From contig CAUHSG010000011.1 of assembly GCA_959608885.1 (NCBI GenBank), forward strand, positions 1 through 64,000: a stretch of 64,000 nt of DNA, given 5' to 3'. The DNA is from an uncultured Coriobacteriia bacterium. GTDB taxonomy: Bacteria; Actinomycetota; Coriobacteriia; Coriobacteriales; QAMH01. Position 1 is the stretch's first letter; each line of letters begins with the position of its first letter. A program made the translations under genes and the position numbers. The notes under the pieces are model-generated. The model was given only the letters and a program-made list of their open reading frames with translations. It did not search any database and was not told the DNA's origin. Shown here in pieces: positions 18,585-25,916 of this stretch.

Positions 18585-19490
18585 ATGAAGATTCTGGTGA
18601 CCGGCGAGCGCGGTCAGCTCGGAAACGAGCTGAGGCGCTGCTTCGATACCATGCAGGCCGAAATCGGCCCCGTTCCCGAGTTATACATGGATGCCGAAGT
18701 CGACTATATCGACTACCAGGTGCTCGATATCAGCGATGCCGATGCTGTCGATGCCTGGTATGCCGAACACGGCCCTTACGACCTCACCATCAACTGCGCG
18801 GCCATTACCAACGTTGATGGCTGCGAACAAAACGAGGCAGCTGCCCTGCATGTCAATGCCATAGGCGCCGAGAACATGGCGCGCGCCGCTCAGGGTTGCG
18901 GCGGCAAGATCGTGCACATCTCGACTGACTACGTCTTTCCCGGCACCAATCCCGTGCCACGTGTCGAGACCGATCCCATCGCACCCATTTCGGCCTATGG
19001 ACGCACCAAGTGGGAGGGCGAGGTGCTCACGAGCGCAGCATGCGAGAAGAGCTTCATTGTGCGCACTGCTTGGCTTTATGGTTACATCGGCAAGAACTTC
19101 GTCAAGACTATGCTGAGGCTTGCGCGTGAGAACGGCAAGATTTCCGTGGTCAACGATCAGATGGGTAATCCCACGAGCGCCAACGATCTTGCCTACGAGA
19201 TTCTCAAAATTGCTACGACGGACAATTACGGCACCTACCACTGCACTAACAACGGTACGTGTAGCTGGTTCGATTTTGCCTGCGCCGTCGTGGACGCGGC
19301 GGGCATCGAATGCGAGAAGGAGGGACTGAGCTCGGCCGAGTACAAGGAGCGCTTCCCGCAGAGTGCCGATCGCCCAGCCTATTCGAGCTTGGAGAACGCG
19401 CATCTGGCAGCCACCATCGGAGATGAGATGCGCCCCTGGCAGGATGCGCTTGCCACGTACATGGATAAGTTTGAGGAATTAGCGGATTAA
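18585..19490 (+). CDS. rfbD: dTDP-4-dehydrorhamnose reductase
   Basis: A 301-residue SDR-fold enzyme reducing dTDP-4-keto-L-rhamnose to dTDP-L-rhamnose with NAD(P)H. It shows the N-terminal ILVTGERGQLGNEL nucleotide-binding loop, INCAAITNVDGCE, HISTDYVFPG, and the YGRTKWEGE catalytic Tyr-Lys pair. It follows rfbA closely, giving the order rfbA-rfbD-rfbC-rfbB, different from the rfbBDAC order of enterobacteria. A 17-nt-arm palindrome begins two bases after its stop. Confidence 0.95.
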   Translation: MKILVTGERGQLGNELRRCFDTMQAEIGPVPELYMDAEVDYIDYQVLDISDADAVDAWYAEHGPYDLTINCAAITNVDGCEQNEAAALHVNAIGAENMARAAQGCGGKIVHISTDYVFPGTNPVPRVETDPIAPISAYGRTKWEGEVLTSAACEKSFIVRTAWLYGYIGKNFVKTMLRLARENGKISVVNDQMGNPTSANDLAYEILKIATTDNYGTYHCTNNGTCSWFDFACAVVDAAGIECEKEGLSSAEYKERFPQSADRPAYSSLENAHLAATIGDEMRPWQDALATYMDKFEELAD

Positions 19491-19492
19491 GG

Positions 19493-19555
19493 GAGGGGAG
19501 ACGTTTTGCGATGCCCTTCGGGTGCGAATCATTGGCGAGCAAAACGCCTCCCCTC
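19493..19555. repeat. Large hairpin between rfbD and rfbC
   Basis: Arms of 17 nt (19493-19509 and 19539-19555) differ at one position; a small inner hairpin (gcccttcgggt) sits in the 29-nt loop. It starts right after the rfbD stop and lies inside the rhamnose operon. There is no U-tract, so it is more likely an mRNA-stabilising or repeat element than a terminator. Confidence 0.7.
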
Positions 19556-19578
19556 GCTTTTACTTGTAAAGGGGAGAA

Positions 19579-20145
19579 ATGACAGCTAGCAGAGTCATAA
19601 CGAGCGGCAACTTCACCTTCACGCAGACGTCCATCGAGGGTGTCATCATCGTGGACGTGAAGGCATACGGCGATGATCGCGGCTACTTTATGGAGACGTA
19701 CAAACGCCCCGATTTCGTTGCTGGTGGTATCGACGTCGATTTCGTGCAGGATAACCAGAGCTCGTCTACCAAAGGCGTGCTGCGTGGCCTGCACTTCCAG
19801 ATCAATCACCCCCAAAGCAAGCTCGTGCGTGTCGTAAATGGCGAGGTCTTCGACGTGTGTGTTGATCTGCGCGAAGGTAGCCCCACCTACGGCAAGTGGG
19901 AGGGCGTCATCCTCTCCGCCGAAAACAAGCGTCAGTTCTTCGTCCCGCGTGGCTTTGCCCACGGCTTCCTCGTGCTCTCGGATACGGCCGAGTTCTGCTA
20001 CAAGTGCGATGACGTGTACCATCCCAACGACGAGGGCGGCTACATGTACAATGACCCGGTCTTTGGCATCGAATGGCCGCAGGTGGACTGCGAGATTAAC
20101 CTGAGCGAGAAGGACCGCAAGCATCCCGCGTTCAAGCGCGACTAG
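19579..20145 (+). CDS. rfbC: dTDP-4-dehydrorhamnose 3,5-epimerase
   Basis: A 188-residue cupin-fold enzyme that epimerises C3 and C5 of dTDP-4-keto-6-deoxyglucose. Readable family features are GYFMETYKRPDF, FVQDNQSSSTKGVLRGLHFQ (catalytic His in LRGLHFQ), VDLREGSPTYGKW, and FVPRGFAHGFLVLSD. Length is typical (about 185). GGGGAG lies upstream of the ATG. It is separated from rfbD by the hairpin at 19493-19555. Confidence 0.95.
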   Translation: MTASRVITSGNFTFTQTSIEGVIIVDVKAYGDDRGYFMETYKRPDFVAGGIDVDFVQDNQSSSTKGVLRGLHFQINHPQSKLVRVVNGEVFDVCVDLREGSPTYGKWEGVILSAENKRQFFVPRGFAHGFLVLSDTAEFCYKCDDVYHPNDEGGYMYNDPVFGIEWPQVDCEINLSEKDRKHPAFKRD

Positions 20146-20160
20146 CAAGGAGCAGCAAAC

Positions 20161-21180
20161 ATGGCAGACACTTTTGCCCCCAAGAACATTATCGTCACGG
20201 GCGGTGCCGGTTTTATCGGCAGCAACTTCGTGCATTGGGTCATCGACAACCAACTTGATGTGCACGTGACAGTGCTCGATACGCTCACCTATGCAGGCAA
20301 TCTAGACAACCTGACCGGTTTGCCGGAAGACCGCATGAGCTTCGTGCATGGCGACATCTGCGATGCCGAGCTCGTCGACAAGCTCGCCGCGGACGCCGAT
20401 GCGATCGTGCACTTTGCCGCCGAGAGTCACAACGACAACTCCATCCTCGACCCGACGCCGTTTCTGAGGACCAACGTCGAGGGCACGTTCACGCTCTTGC
20501 AGGCGGCGCGCAAGCATGACTTGCGCTTCCATCACATCTCGACCGACGAGGTCTACGGTGACCTCGCGCTCGACGACCCCGCGCGCTTTACCGAGGAGAC
20601 GCCGTACCATCCCAGCAGTCCCTATAGCTCGACCAAGGCATCAAGCGACATGCTCGTGCGTGCCTGGGTTCGCACCTACGGTGTGCGCGCGACCATCAGC
20701 AACTGTTCGAACAACTACGGCCCGCGCCAGCACATCGAGAAGTTCATTCCGCGCCAGATCACGAACATCCTCTGCGGCATCCGCCCCAAGCTCTACGGTG
20801 ATGGCCTCAACGTCCGCGACTGGATTCACACCGAGGATCACTCCAGCGCGGTTTGGAACATCCTCACCAAGGGCGAGATAGGCGAGACCTACCTCATCGG
20901 TGCCGATGGCGAGAAGAACAACATCGAGGTGCTGCGCGCCATCCTTGCCGAGATGGGCAGGGACATCGATGACTTCGACTGGGTCAAGGATCGCCCTGGT
21001 CACGATCGCCGCTATGCCATCGACTCGAGCAAGCTGCGCCGCGAGCTCGGCTGGCAGCCCAAGCACACCAACTTCGACGAGGGCCTGCGCGATACCATTG
21101 CCTGGTACGAGGGCAATCGCGACTGGTGGGAAGGTGCCAAGCAGGAGACCGAAGCCAAGTACGCCAAGCAGGGGCAGTAG
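20161..21180 (+). CDS. rfbB: dTDP-glucose 4,6-dehydratase
   Basis: A 339-residue extended-SDR enzyme converting dTDP-glucose to dTDP-4-keto-6-deoxyglucose. It carries IIVTGGAGFIGSNF (NAD+ binding), HFAAESHNDNSI, HISTDEVYGDL (catalytic Thr-Asp-Glu), and the YSSTKASSDML Tyr-X3-Lys motif; RDWIHTEDH is also typical. Length is close to the usual 340-355. It completes the dTDP-L-rhamnose pathway within one cluster. The following transferase starts 8 nt after its stop. Confidence 0.96.
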   Translation: MADTFAPKNIIVTGGAGFIGSNFVHWVIDNQLDVHVTVLDTLTYAGNLDNLTGLPEDRMSFVHGDICDAELVDKLAADADAIVHFAAESHNDNSILDPTPFLRTNVEGTFTLLQAARKHDLRFHHISTDEVYGDLALDDPARFTEETPYHPSSPYSSTKASSDMLVRAWVRTYGVRATISNCSNNYGPRQHIEKFIPRQITNILCGIRPKLYGDGLNVRDWIHTEDHSSAVWNILTKGEIGETYLIGADGEKNNIEVLRAILAEMGRDIDDFDWVKDRPGHDRRYAIDSSKLRRELGWQPKHTNFDEGLRDTIAWYEGNRDWWEGAKQETEAKYAKQGQ

Positions 21181-21188
21181 GGTTTGCC

Positions 21189-22766
21189 GTGCTTTTCAAG
21201 AGGAAGCCGCATGCGCCGATTGAGTCCGAACGGTCTGAGGCCGGTGTTGTGGCATGGGTAATTACTATACCGGCTAAGGGCAGCGGTGGTCATCGAACCA
21301 TTTTCCAGAATGCGGCTGCTTTGGGTCGGAGCGGAATGACGTGCGAATTCTATATTGTGCCCGATGCAAATTGTTGCATTGACCTTGATGTCTTGCGTAA
21401 TAACATCAAGGAATGGTTTGGTTTTGATACTGGTCCCATTCGCTGTGCAGCGTATTTGCCGCCTTACTGTGACACGGCCATAGCTACTGCATGGAATACG
21501 GCTCGTTATGTTTCCATGCAGTCGGTTTCGGAGAAGTACTATTTTGTCCAGGATTACGAACCCCTTTTCTATCCCGTTGGAGATGAATTCATAGAGGCTG
21601 AAGCATCATATGATTTGGGACTCATGCCTATTACCATTGGGCGATGGCTTTCAAAGAAGATGGAGGGACACGTTGGCGTCCCGGTGCCATTTGTGGAATT
21701 TGGCGTGAATGGCGAGGTTTATCAATCCTGTCAAAAAGATGAGTACCGTGAACATTCTTTATGCGCCGTGTTTCAGCCGACAAAGCCGCGCAGACTCTCG
21801 AGGCTCTTGAAAGAGACGCTCGAAATAGTGCATGAGCTCGACCCGTCTTTGAAGATATATGTATTCGGGTCGGATGGCCAGGGTGTCGAATCTGGCTGGA
21901 TTGAAAATCTGGGTCTGCTTTCTATCGGCGAATGTGCGCATCTATATCGTAGGTGCGAGATGGGACTTTGTTTTAGCGCCACAAATCCTTCTCGTATTCC
22001 CTTCGAGATGATGGCTTGCGGCTTGCCCGTAATTGATATCGCTGGCGAAAACACGAGCTTTGATTTTCCCGATGATGCCGTGGCCTTAGCCAAACCTCGT
22101 CCTGAATCTGTTGCAGCAACAGTGGTCGCCCTGAGCTCCGATGCGGCACTTAGGGCGACTATGGGCAAGGCGGGGGTTGCTTATGGTAAGGCTCACTCTC
22201 TGGTTGCAGAGGGGGAGCAGTTTGTCGACGCGATGATTCAATGGCGTAACGTTGCGCGAATCACAGATGAAGCGAATTCCGACGTATTCTGTACGTCAGC
22301 TGCAGAGATTTGGGCTGGCAACTTGAGAAAAATCAATGAGACAATTGCAGCGTGGCGGCCATTTCATTGCAACGATATTGCCATTATCGTTGCACCAACT
22401 GCAGATTTGATGGCGTTTTCTTCCGTGCGGGTCGCCTGCTGGAGCCATCCCGATCAATCTGACCTGCAATGGATAGAGCTTGAACCAATAGAACGGTTCA
22501 ACGGTCATATGAGAAGGAGAATTTCCAAACTGGCCATGATGTCTTCTGCGAAGGAAGTCCTCCTCGGCCTTGTGACGCTTCCTGAGAATCGTCCAAAAGT
22601 TCTTACCATGACGATGCATTTCTACGCCAAGAATTCCAAGGGTGAAGAAAGATTCTACGAAGCATGTTCTTTTGGAATCTATAGACCGGATACGAAAAAG
22701 GAAGTGGGAGGGTTTATGGAGAGGCCACTTGAGTCGCTCGGTGCGACTTTGGTTTTGCGAGCATGA
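21189..22766 (+). CDS. WsaF-like (rhamnosyl)transferase, GT4
   Basis: A GTG at 21189, 6 nt after TAGGG, gives 525 residues; the frame is open upstream but only over rfbB. The N-terminal part has WVITIPAKGSGGHRTIFQNA, a GT-B acceptor loop, and YYFVQDYEPLFYPVGDEF with YDLGLMPITIGRWL, resembling WsaF-type rhamnosyltransferases of Gram-positive S-layer glycans. The donor side has GLCFSATNPSRIPFEMMACG. The C-terminal 150 residues form an extra region of unknown role. Its place right after the rhamnose genes fits transfer of L-rhamnose. Its A/T-rich codon use contrasts with rfbB. It overlaps hisI by 4 nt. Confidence 0.8.
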   Translation: MLFKRKPHAPIESERSEAGVVAWVITIPAKGSGGHRTIFQNAAALGRSGMTCEFYIVPDANCCIDLDVLRNNIKEWFGFDTGPIRCAAYLPPYCDTAIATAWNTARYVSMQSVSEKYYFVQDYEPLFYPVGDEFIEAEASYDLGLMPITIGRWLSKKMEGHVGVPVPFVEFGVNGEVYQSCQKDEYREHSLCAVFQPTKPRRLSRLLKETLEIVHELDPSLKIYVFGSDGQGVESGWIENLGLLSIGECAHLYRRCEMGLCFSATNPSRIPFEMMACGLPVIDIAGENTSFDFPDDAVALAKPRPESVAATVVALSSDAALRATMGKAGVAYGKAHSLVAEGEQFVDAMIQWRNVARITDEANSDVFCTSAAEIWAGNLRKINETIAAWRPFHCNDIAIIVAPTADLMAFSSVRVACWSHPDQSDLQWIELEPIERFNGHMRRRISKLAMMSSAKEVLLGLVTLPENRPKVLTMTMHFYAKNSKGEERFYEACSFGIYRPDTKKEVGGFMERPLESLGATLVLRA

Positions 22767-23107
22767 TAGGAATGATGATGGATACTTCGGACCTCACTTT
22801 CGATGAGCATGGACTCATCCCCTGTGTCGTGCAGCAATACGACACGGGCGAGGTTCTCATGGTCGCGTGGATGAACGCCGAGTCTCTCGAACTCACGCGC
22901 ACGACGGGTACCACCTGGTTCTGGTCGCGCTCGCGCCAGGAGCTTTGGAACAAAGGTTTAACAAGTGGAAACATTCAGGCGGTCAAGGAGCTGTATTATG
23001 ACTGCGACGGGGATACGCTCCTCGTCAAGGTCGATGCGGCTGGTCCTGCCTGTCATACGGGTGCTACCAGCTGCTTCTACCGTAAACTAGACATCAAGCA
23101 TGATTAA
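22763..23107 (+). CDS. hisI: Phosphoribosyl-AMP cyclohydrolase
   Basis: A 114-residue enzyme opening the adenine ring of PR-AMP, the third step of histidine synthesis. Motifs: MVAWMN, TWFWSRSRQELW.KG..SGN.Q, and the zinc-binding YDCDGDTLL with ACHTGATSCF. The ATG at 22763 overlaps the previous stop (ATGA); three further in-frame ATGs (22772-22780) sit 0-6 nt after AGGA, and 22778 may be the true start. It is a stand-alone HisI domain without the HisE part, and no other his gene is in the window. Confidence 0.93.
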   Translation: MIGMMMDTSDLTFDEHGLIPCVVQQYDTGEVLMVAWMNAESLELTRTTGTTWFWSRSRQELWNKGLTSGNIQAVKELYYDCDGDTLLVKVDAAGPACHTGATSCFYRKLDIKHD

Positions 23108-23111
23108 GAGG

Positions 23112-23131
23112 ATGACACGTGCCGTCATCCG
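23112..23131 (+). promoter_or_regulatory. Small hairpin in the hisI-glnA gap, next to the glnA ribosome site
   Basis: ggatgac and gtcatcc form a 7-bp stem around a short loop immediately before the GGAGGAAGGGG ribosome site of glnA. It may modulate glnA translation or processing. It is too short to be a convincing terminator. Confidence 0.35.
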
Positions 23132-23149
23132 GAGGAAGGGGTAGGCGCG

Positions 23150-24529
23150 ATGTCAGATGCATTCGCCGATGAGTTTGGCGTGATAGGATCGGCTGCGGCC
23201 GCGGCGAACAGGGACTACGTCCTCAAGACGGTGCAAGAGCGGCACATCCACTTCATCCGCATGTGGTTCACCGACGTGCTCGGCCAGATGAAGTCCTTTG
23301 CCATCACGCCGAGCGAGCTCGAGACCGCCTTTGACGAGGGTATGGGCTTTGATGGCAGTTCGATCGAGGGCTTCGCACGCTCGACCGAGTCCGACATGAT
23401 CGCGCTTCCCGATGCGAGTACCTTCCAGGTGCTGCCCTGGCGCCCCAAGGACGACGGCGTGGCGCGCATGTTCTGCAACATCCTCACGCCCGAGCGCAAG
23501 CCCTTCGATGGCGACCCGCGCTATGTGCTGCGTCGCATGCTCACGAAGGCCGCGCGCATGGGCTACACGATGAACGTCGGCCCGGAGCTCGAGTACTTCT
23601 ACTTCAAGAACGCCACGACACCCGAGCCCATCGATTACGCCGGCTTCTTCGATTTGACCGCCGATGACACGGCCTCCGACCTGCGCCGCGACACGATTCT
23701 GACGCTCGAGCAGATGGGCATTCCCGTCGAGTACTCGCATCACGAGACCGCGCCCTCGCAGCAGGAAATCGACCTGCGTTACAGCGATGCGCTTTCGATG
23801 GCAGACGCCGTCATGACCTACCGCTTGGTCGTCAAGGAAGTCGCTCTCAAGCACGGTGTGCACGCGAGCTTCATGCCCAAGCCCATTCGCGATGTCGATG
23901 GCAGCGGTATGCACGTGCACATTTCGCTGTTCCGCGATGACGAGAACGTTTTCTTCGATGCGGACGACCCGCTGGGCTTCGGCCTGTCGCAGACGGCCAA
24001 GCACTACATTGCCGGTTTGCTCAAATACGCGCCCGAGATGACGCTCATCACCAACCAGTACGTGAACTCGTACAAGCGCCTGATTCCCGACTTCGAGGCA
24101 CCCGTGTACGTGACCTGGGCCAACCGCAACCGCAACGCGCTCGTGCGCGTGCCGCTCTACAAGCCCGGCAAGGCAAATGCCGCGCGTTTCGAGTACCGCA
24201 GCCCCGATCCGGCGTGCAATCCCTACCTGGTGTTCGCCGTGCTCCTGGGGGCGGGTTTGCGGGGCATCGAGGACGAACTCGAGCTCGAGGCTCCGCTGAC
24301 CGAAGACCTGTCGGCCATGAGCGAGGAAGCGGCGCGTGCCGCCGGGTACCGTATGTTGCCGGGCGACCTACACGAGGCCATCGACCTGTTTGAGGGTTCT
24401 GAGCTCATGCGCGAAGTGCTCGGTGAGGAGATGCACCACTTCATCGTCGAGAACAAGCGCGAAGAATGGTGTTCATATCGCTCTCAGGTCACGCAATGGG
24501 AGATTGACCGCAATCTCCCGATTCTCTAG
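23150..24529 (+). CDS. glnA: Glutamine synthetase, type I
   Basis: A 459-residue enzyme making glutamine from glutamate, ammonia and ATP. Visible signatures: FTDVLGQMKSFAI, GMGFDGSSIEGFAR, GPELEYFYF, the ATP-site KPIRDVDGSGMHVHISL, NRNALVRVP, and RFEYRSPDPACNPYL. Length and the lack of an NLYDLP-type adenylylation site point to the GSI-alpha type, typical of Gram-positive and archaeal enzymes regulated by feedback or repressor rather than adenylylation. A strong GGAGGAAGGGG site precedes the ATG. The next gene encodes a GlnR-like regulator. Confidence 0.96.
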   Translation: MSDAFADEFGVIGSAAAAANRDYVLKTVQERHIHFIRMWFTDVLGQMKSFAITPSELETAFDEGMGFDGSSIEGFARSTESDMIALPDASTFQVLPWRPKDDGVARMFCNILTPERKPFDGDPRYVLRRMLTKAARMGYTMNVGPELEYFYFKNATTPEPIDYAGFFDLTADDTASDLRRDTILTLEQMGIPVEYSHHETAPSQQEIDLRYSDALSMADAVMTYRLVVKEVALKHGVHASFMPKPIRDVDGSGMHVHISLFRDDENVFFDADDPLGFGLSQTAKHYIAGLLKYAPEMTLITNQYVNSYKRLIPDFEAPVYVTWANRNRNALVRVPLYKPGKANAARFEYRSPDPACNPYLVFAVLLGAGLRGIEDELELEAPLTEDLSAMSEEAARAAGYRMLPGDLHEAIDLFEGSELMREVLGEEMHHFIVENKREEWCSYRSQVTQWEIDRNLPIL

Positions 24530-24549
24530 ATGCGACGGGGGATGGGCTC

Positions 24550-25212
24550 ATGCATCGCAAGCGCGTGCTGTACATACAGGAGGGCATGCAGACACACGGG
24601 CGCATCGCGCGCCTGACGGCCGAGCTCGATGCCGACTTCGAGCTGTGCTCGGCCGCGGCATTCGTGACTTCGCTTCCCTCGGCAGATCTTGTCGTCTGCT
24701 TTCTGGCGGATGTGCGCCATGATGTCCTTGCCGAGCTCGAGCAGAAGCTGCGCGAAGCCGAAAACGTCGCGTTGCTGTTCGTGATCGAGGCCGAGGCTCT
24801 CAAGACCCTACGCCTGCCCGCTCATATCCGTGCCGATTTCACCCTGTCCACCTCTCCGGATGCCGAGCTACTCATTCGCATGCGGCATCTTTTGTGGCCG
24901 GGGGAGGAGACGGCGAATTCCGATTTCATTGCGGTCGACTCGATGGTCATCAACCTCTCGACGTATCAGGTGCTCGTCGATGGGAGCCCCGTTGACTTCA
25001 CCTATCTCGAGTACGCGCTGCTCGCGTTTCTGGTGACGCATTCGGGGCACGTCTACTCGCGCGACGCCCTGCTCTCGCGTGTGTGGGGTTTCGATTACTT
25101 CGGCGGCTCCCGTACGGTTGACGTGCACGTGCGTCGCGTGCGCTCCAAGCTCGGCAACGATCTTGCCGCGCATCTGCGAACGGTCCGCGGCGTCGGCTAT
25201 ATGTGGGAATAG
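24550..25212 (+). CDS. OmpR-family winged-helix regulator with degenerate receiver (GlnR-like)
   Basis: A 220-residue protein. The C-terminal 100 residues are an OmpR/PhoB DNA-binding domain (TYLEYALLAFLVTHSGHVYSRDALLSRVWG, then SRTVDVHVRRVRSKLG and TVRGVGYMWE, quoted in parts). The N-terminal 110 resemble a receiver domain, but the strand expected to carry the phosphorylated aspartate reads DLVVCFLADVR, with no acidic residue in the usual place. This matches atypical orphan regulators such as actinobacterial GlnR. With glnA 20 nt upstream and no kinase gene nearby, it probably controls nitrogen assimilation. The stop codon overlaps a large palindrome. Confidence 0.8.
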   Translation: MHRKRVLYIQEGMQTHGRIARLTAELDADFELCSAAAFVTSLPSADLVVCFLADVRHDVLAELEQKLREAENVALLFVIEAEALKTLRLPAHIRADFTLSTSPDAELLIRMRHLLWPGEETANSDFIAVDSMVINLSTYQVLVDGSPVDFTYLEYALLAFLVTHSGHVYSRDALLSRVWGFDYFGGSRTVDVHVRRVRSKLGNDLAAHLRTVRGVGYMWE

Positions 25213-25315
25213 GCGCGCCAGAGCAGCCAATCTTGACGTTCACCGCGATGCTTGCGTAGCGTTTAGTACGCTACGCATCACGCTTCACATCAATCTCGTC
25301 CACTCTGGCGCGCCT
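25211..25315. repeat. 105-nt nested palindrome overlapping the regulator stop codon
   Basis: Outer arms aggcgcgccagag (25211-25223) and its exact complement (25303-25315) enclose a second hairpin centred on gcgtagcg-tttagta-cgctacgc (about 25254-25276). The left half recurs at 35902-35951. The element begins within the stop codon of the GlnR-like gene. Confidence 0.8.
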
Positions 25316-25321
25316 ACTTTT

Positions 25322-25350
25322 ATGTGTCAGGGGCCTGACCCCTGACACAT
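25322..25350. repeat. Palindrome with 12-bp arms (TGTCAGGGG type)
   Basis: atgtgtcagggg at 25322-25333 and cccctgacacat at 25339-25350, with a 5-nt loop. It is one of three adjacent palindromes between the convergent regulator and vsr genes. Confidence 0.75.
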
Positions 25351-25352
25351 CG

Positions 25353-25397
25353 CAAAAACCAGACAAAAGTGCCCCGGCGATTATTGTCTGGTTTTTG
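25353..25397. repeat. Palindrome with 14-bp arms beside the vsr stop
   Basis: caaaaaccagacaa at 25353-25366 pairs perfectly with 25384-25397 around a 17-nt loop. On the plus strand the right arm ends in a T5 run, so it may terminate transcription from the regulator side; on the minus strand, reading out of vsr, its other end is also T-rich. Confidence 0.75.
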
Positions 25398-25399
25398 TC

Positions 25400-25831
25400 C
25401 TAGATCTCTACGAAGGCGTATTCGATTTCGTCGTGGAGGCGCTGTCGCGTTTGCTCGATGCGGTCCTTCTTGAGCTCGCACTCCCATATCACGACGACAT
25501 GCCATCCCTCGCTCTCGAGCTGCTCTTTGACGCGCTTGTCGCGGGCCTTGTTGCGTGCGAACTTCGCCTCCCAGAACTCCACGTTGCTCTTGGGCTTGCT
25601 TGCGTACTTGCACCCCTCGTGCTGATGCCAGAAACAACCGTGAACGAACAAGGCGATGCGTCTGCCGGGATAGGCGATGTCGGGGTGTCCGGCGCACTTC
25701 TTCCAGTCGCAGCGGTATCCCGGCCAGCCCATCTCGCGTAGCATCTTGCGTACGACGAGCTCCGGCTTGGTGTTGACGCGCTTGTTCGCGACCATGACGT
25801 TATGCACTGCCTCGCTTACCATGCGTTCCAT
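25400..25831 (-). CDS. vsr: Very short patch repair endonuclease
   Basis: A 143-residue protein from the ATG at 25831 (25822 is an alternative). The open frame reaches farther but runs into polA. Family motifs: NKRVNTKPELVVRKMLREMG, GYRCDWKKCAGHPDIAYP (catalytic Asp), the zinc/aromatic FVHGCFWHQHEGC, FWEAKFARNKARDKRV, and VVVIWECEL. Vsr nicks DNA 5' of T in T:G mismatches that arise from deaminated 5-methylcytosine. No cytosine methyltransferase lies in the window, so it is an orphan here. It is divergent from polA, whose product fills in the repair tract, a fitting neighbour. Confidence 0.93.
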   Translation of the reverse strand: MERMVSEAVHNVMVANKRVNTKPELVVRKMLREMGWPGYRCDWKKCAGHPDIAYPGRRIALFVHGCFWHQHEGCKYASKPKSNVEFWEAKFARNKARDKRVKEQLESEGWHVVVIWECELKKDRIEQTRQRLHDEIEYAFVEI

Positions 25832-25916
25832 GATACTGCACGAACCTGCCCCGTAATGTCCCAAGTTCGCGGTACTATGGGGACACTGTTCGCGCACCTC
25901 GCTCGAAAGGCTGGCC

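Noticed and set aside
21126..21188. An earlier start for the WsaF-like transferase inside rfbB
   Set aside because: GTG 21189 has a proper ribosome site just after the rfbB stop, and the upstream residues do not resemble the family.
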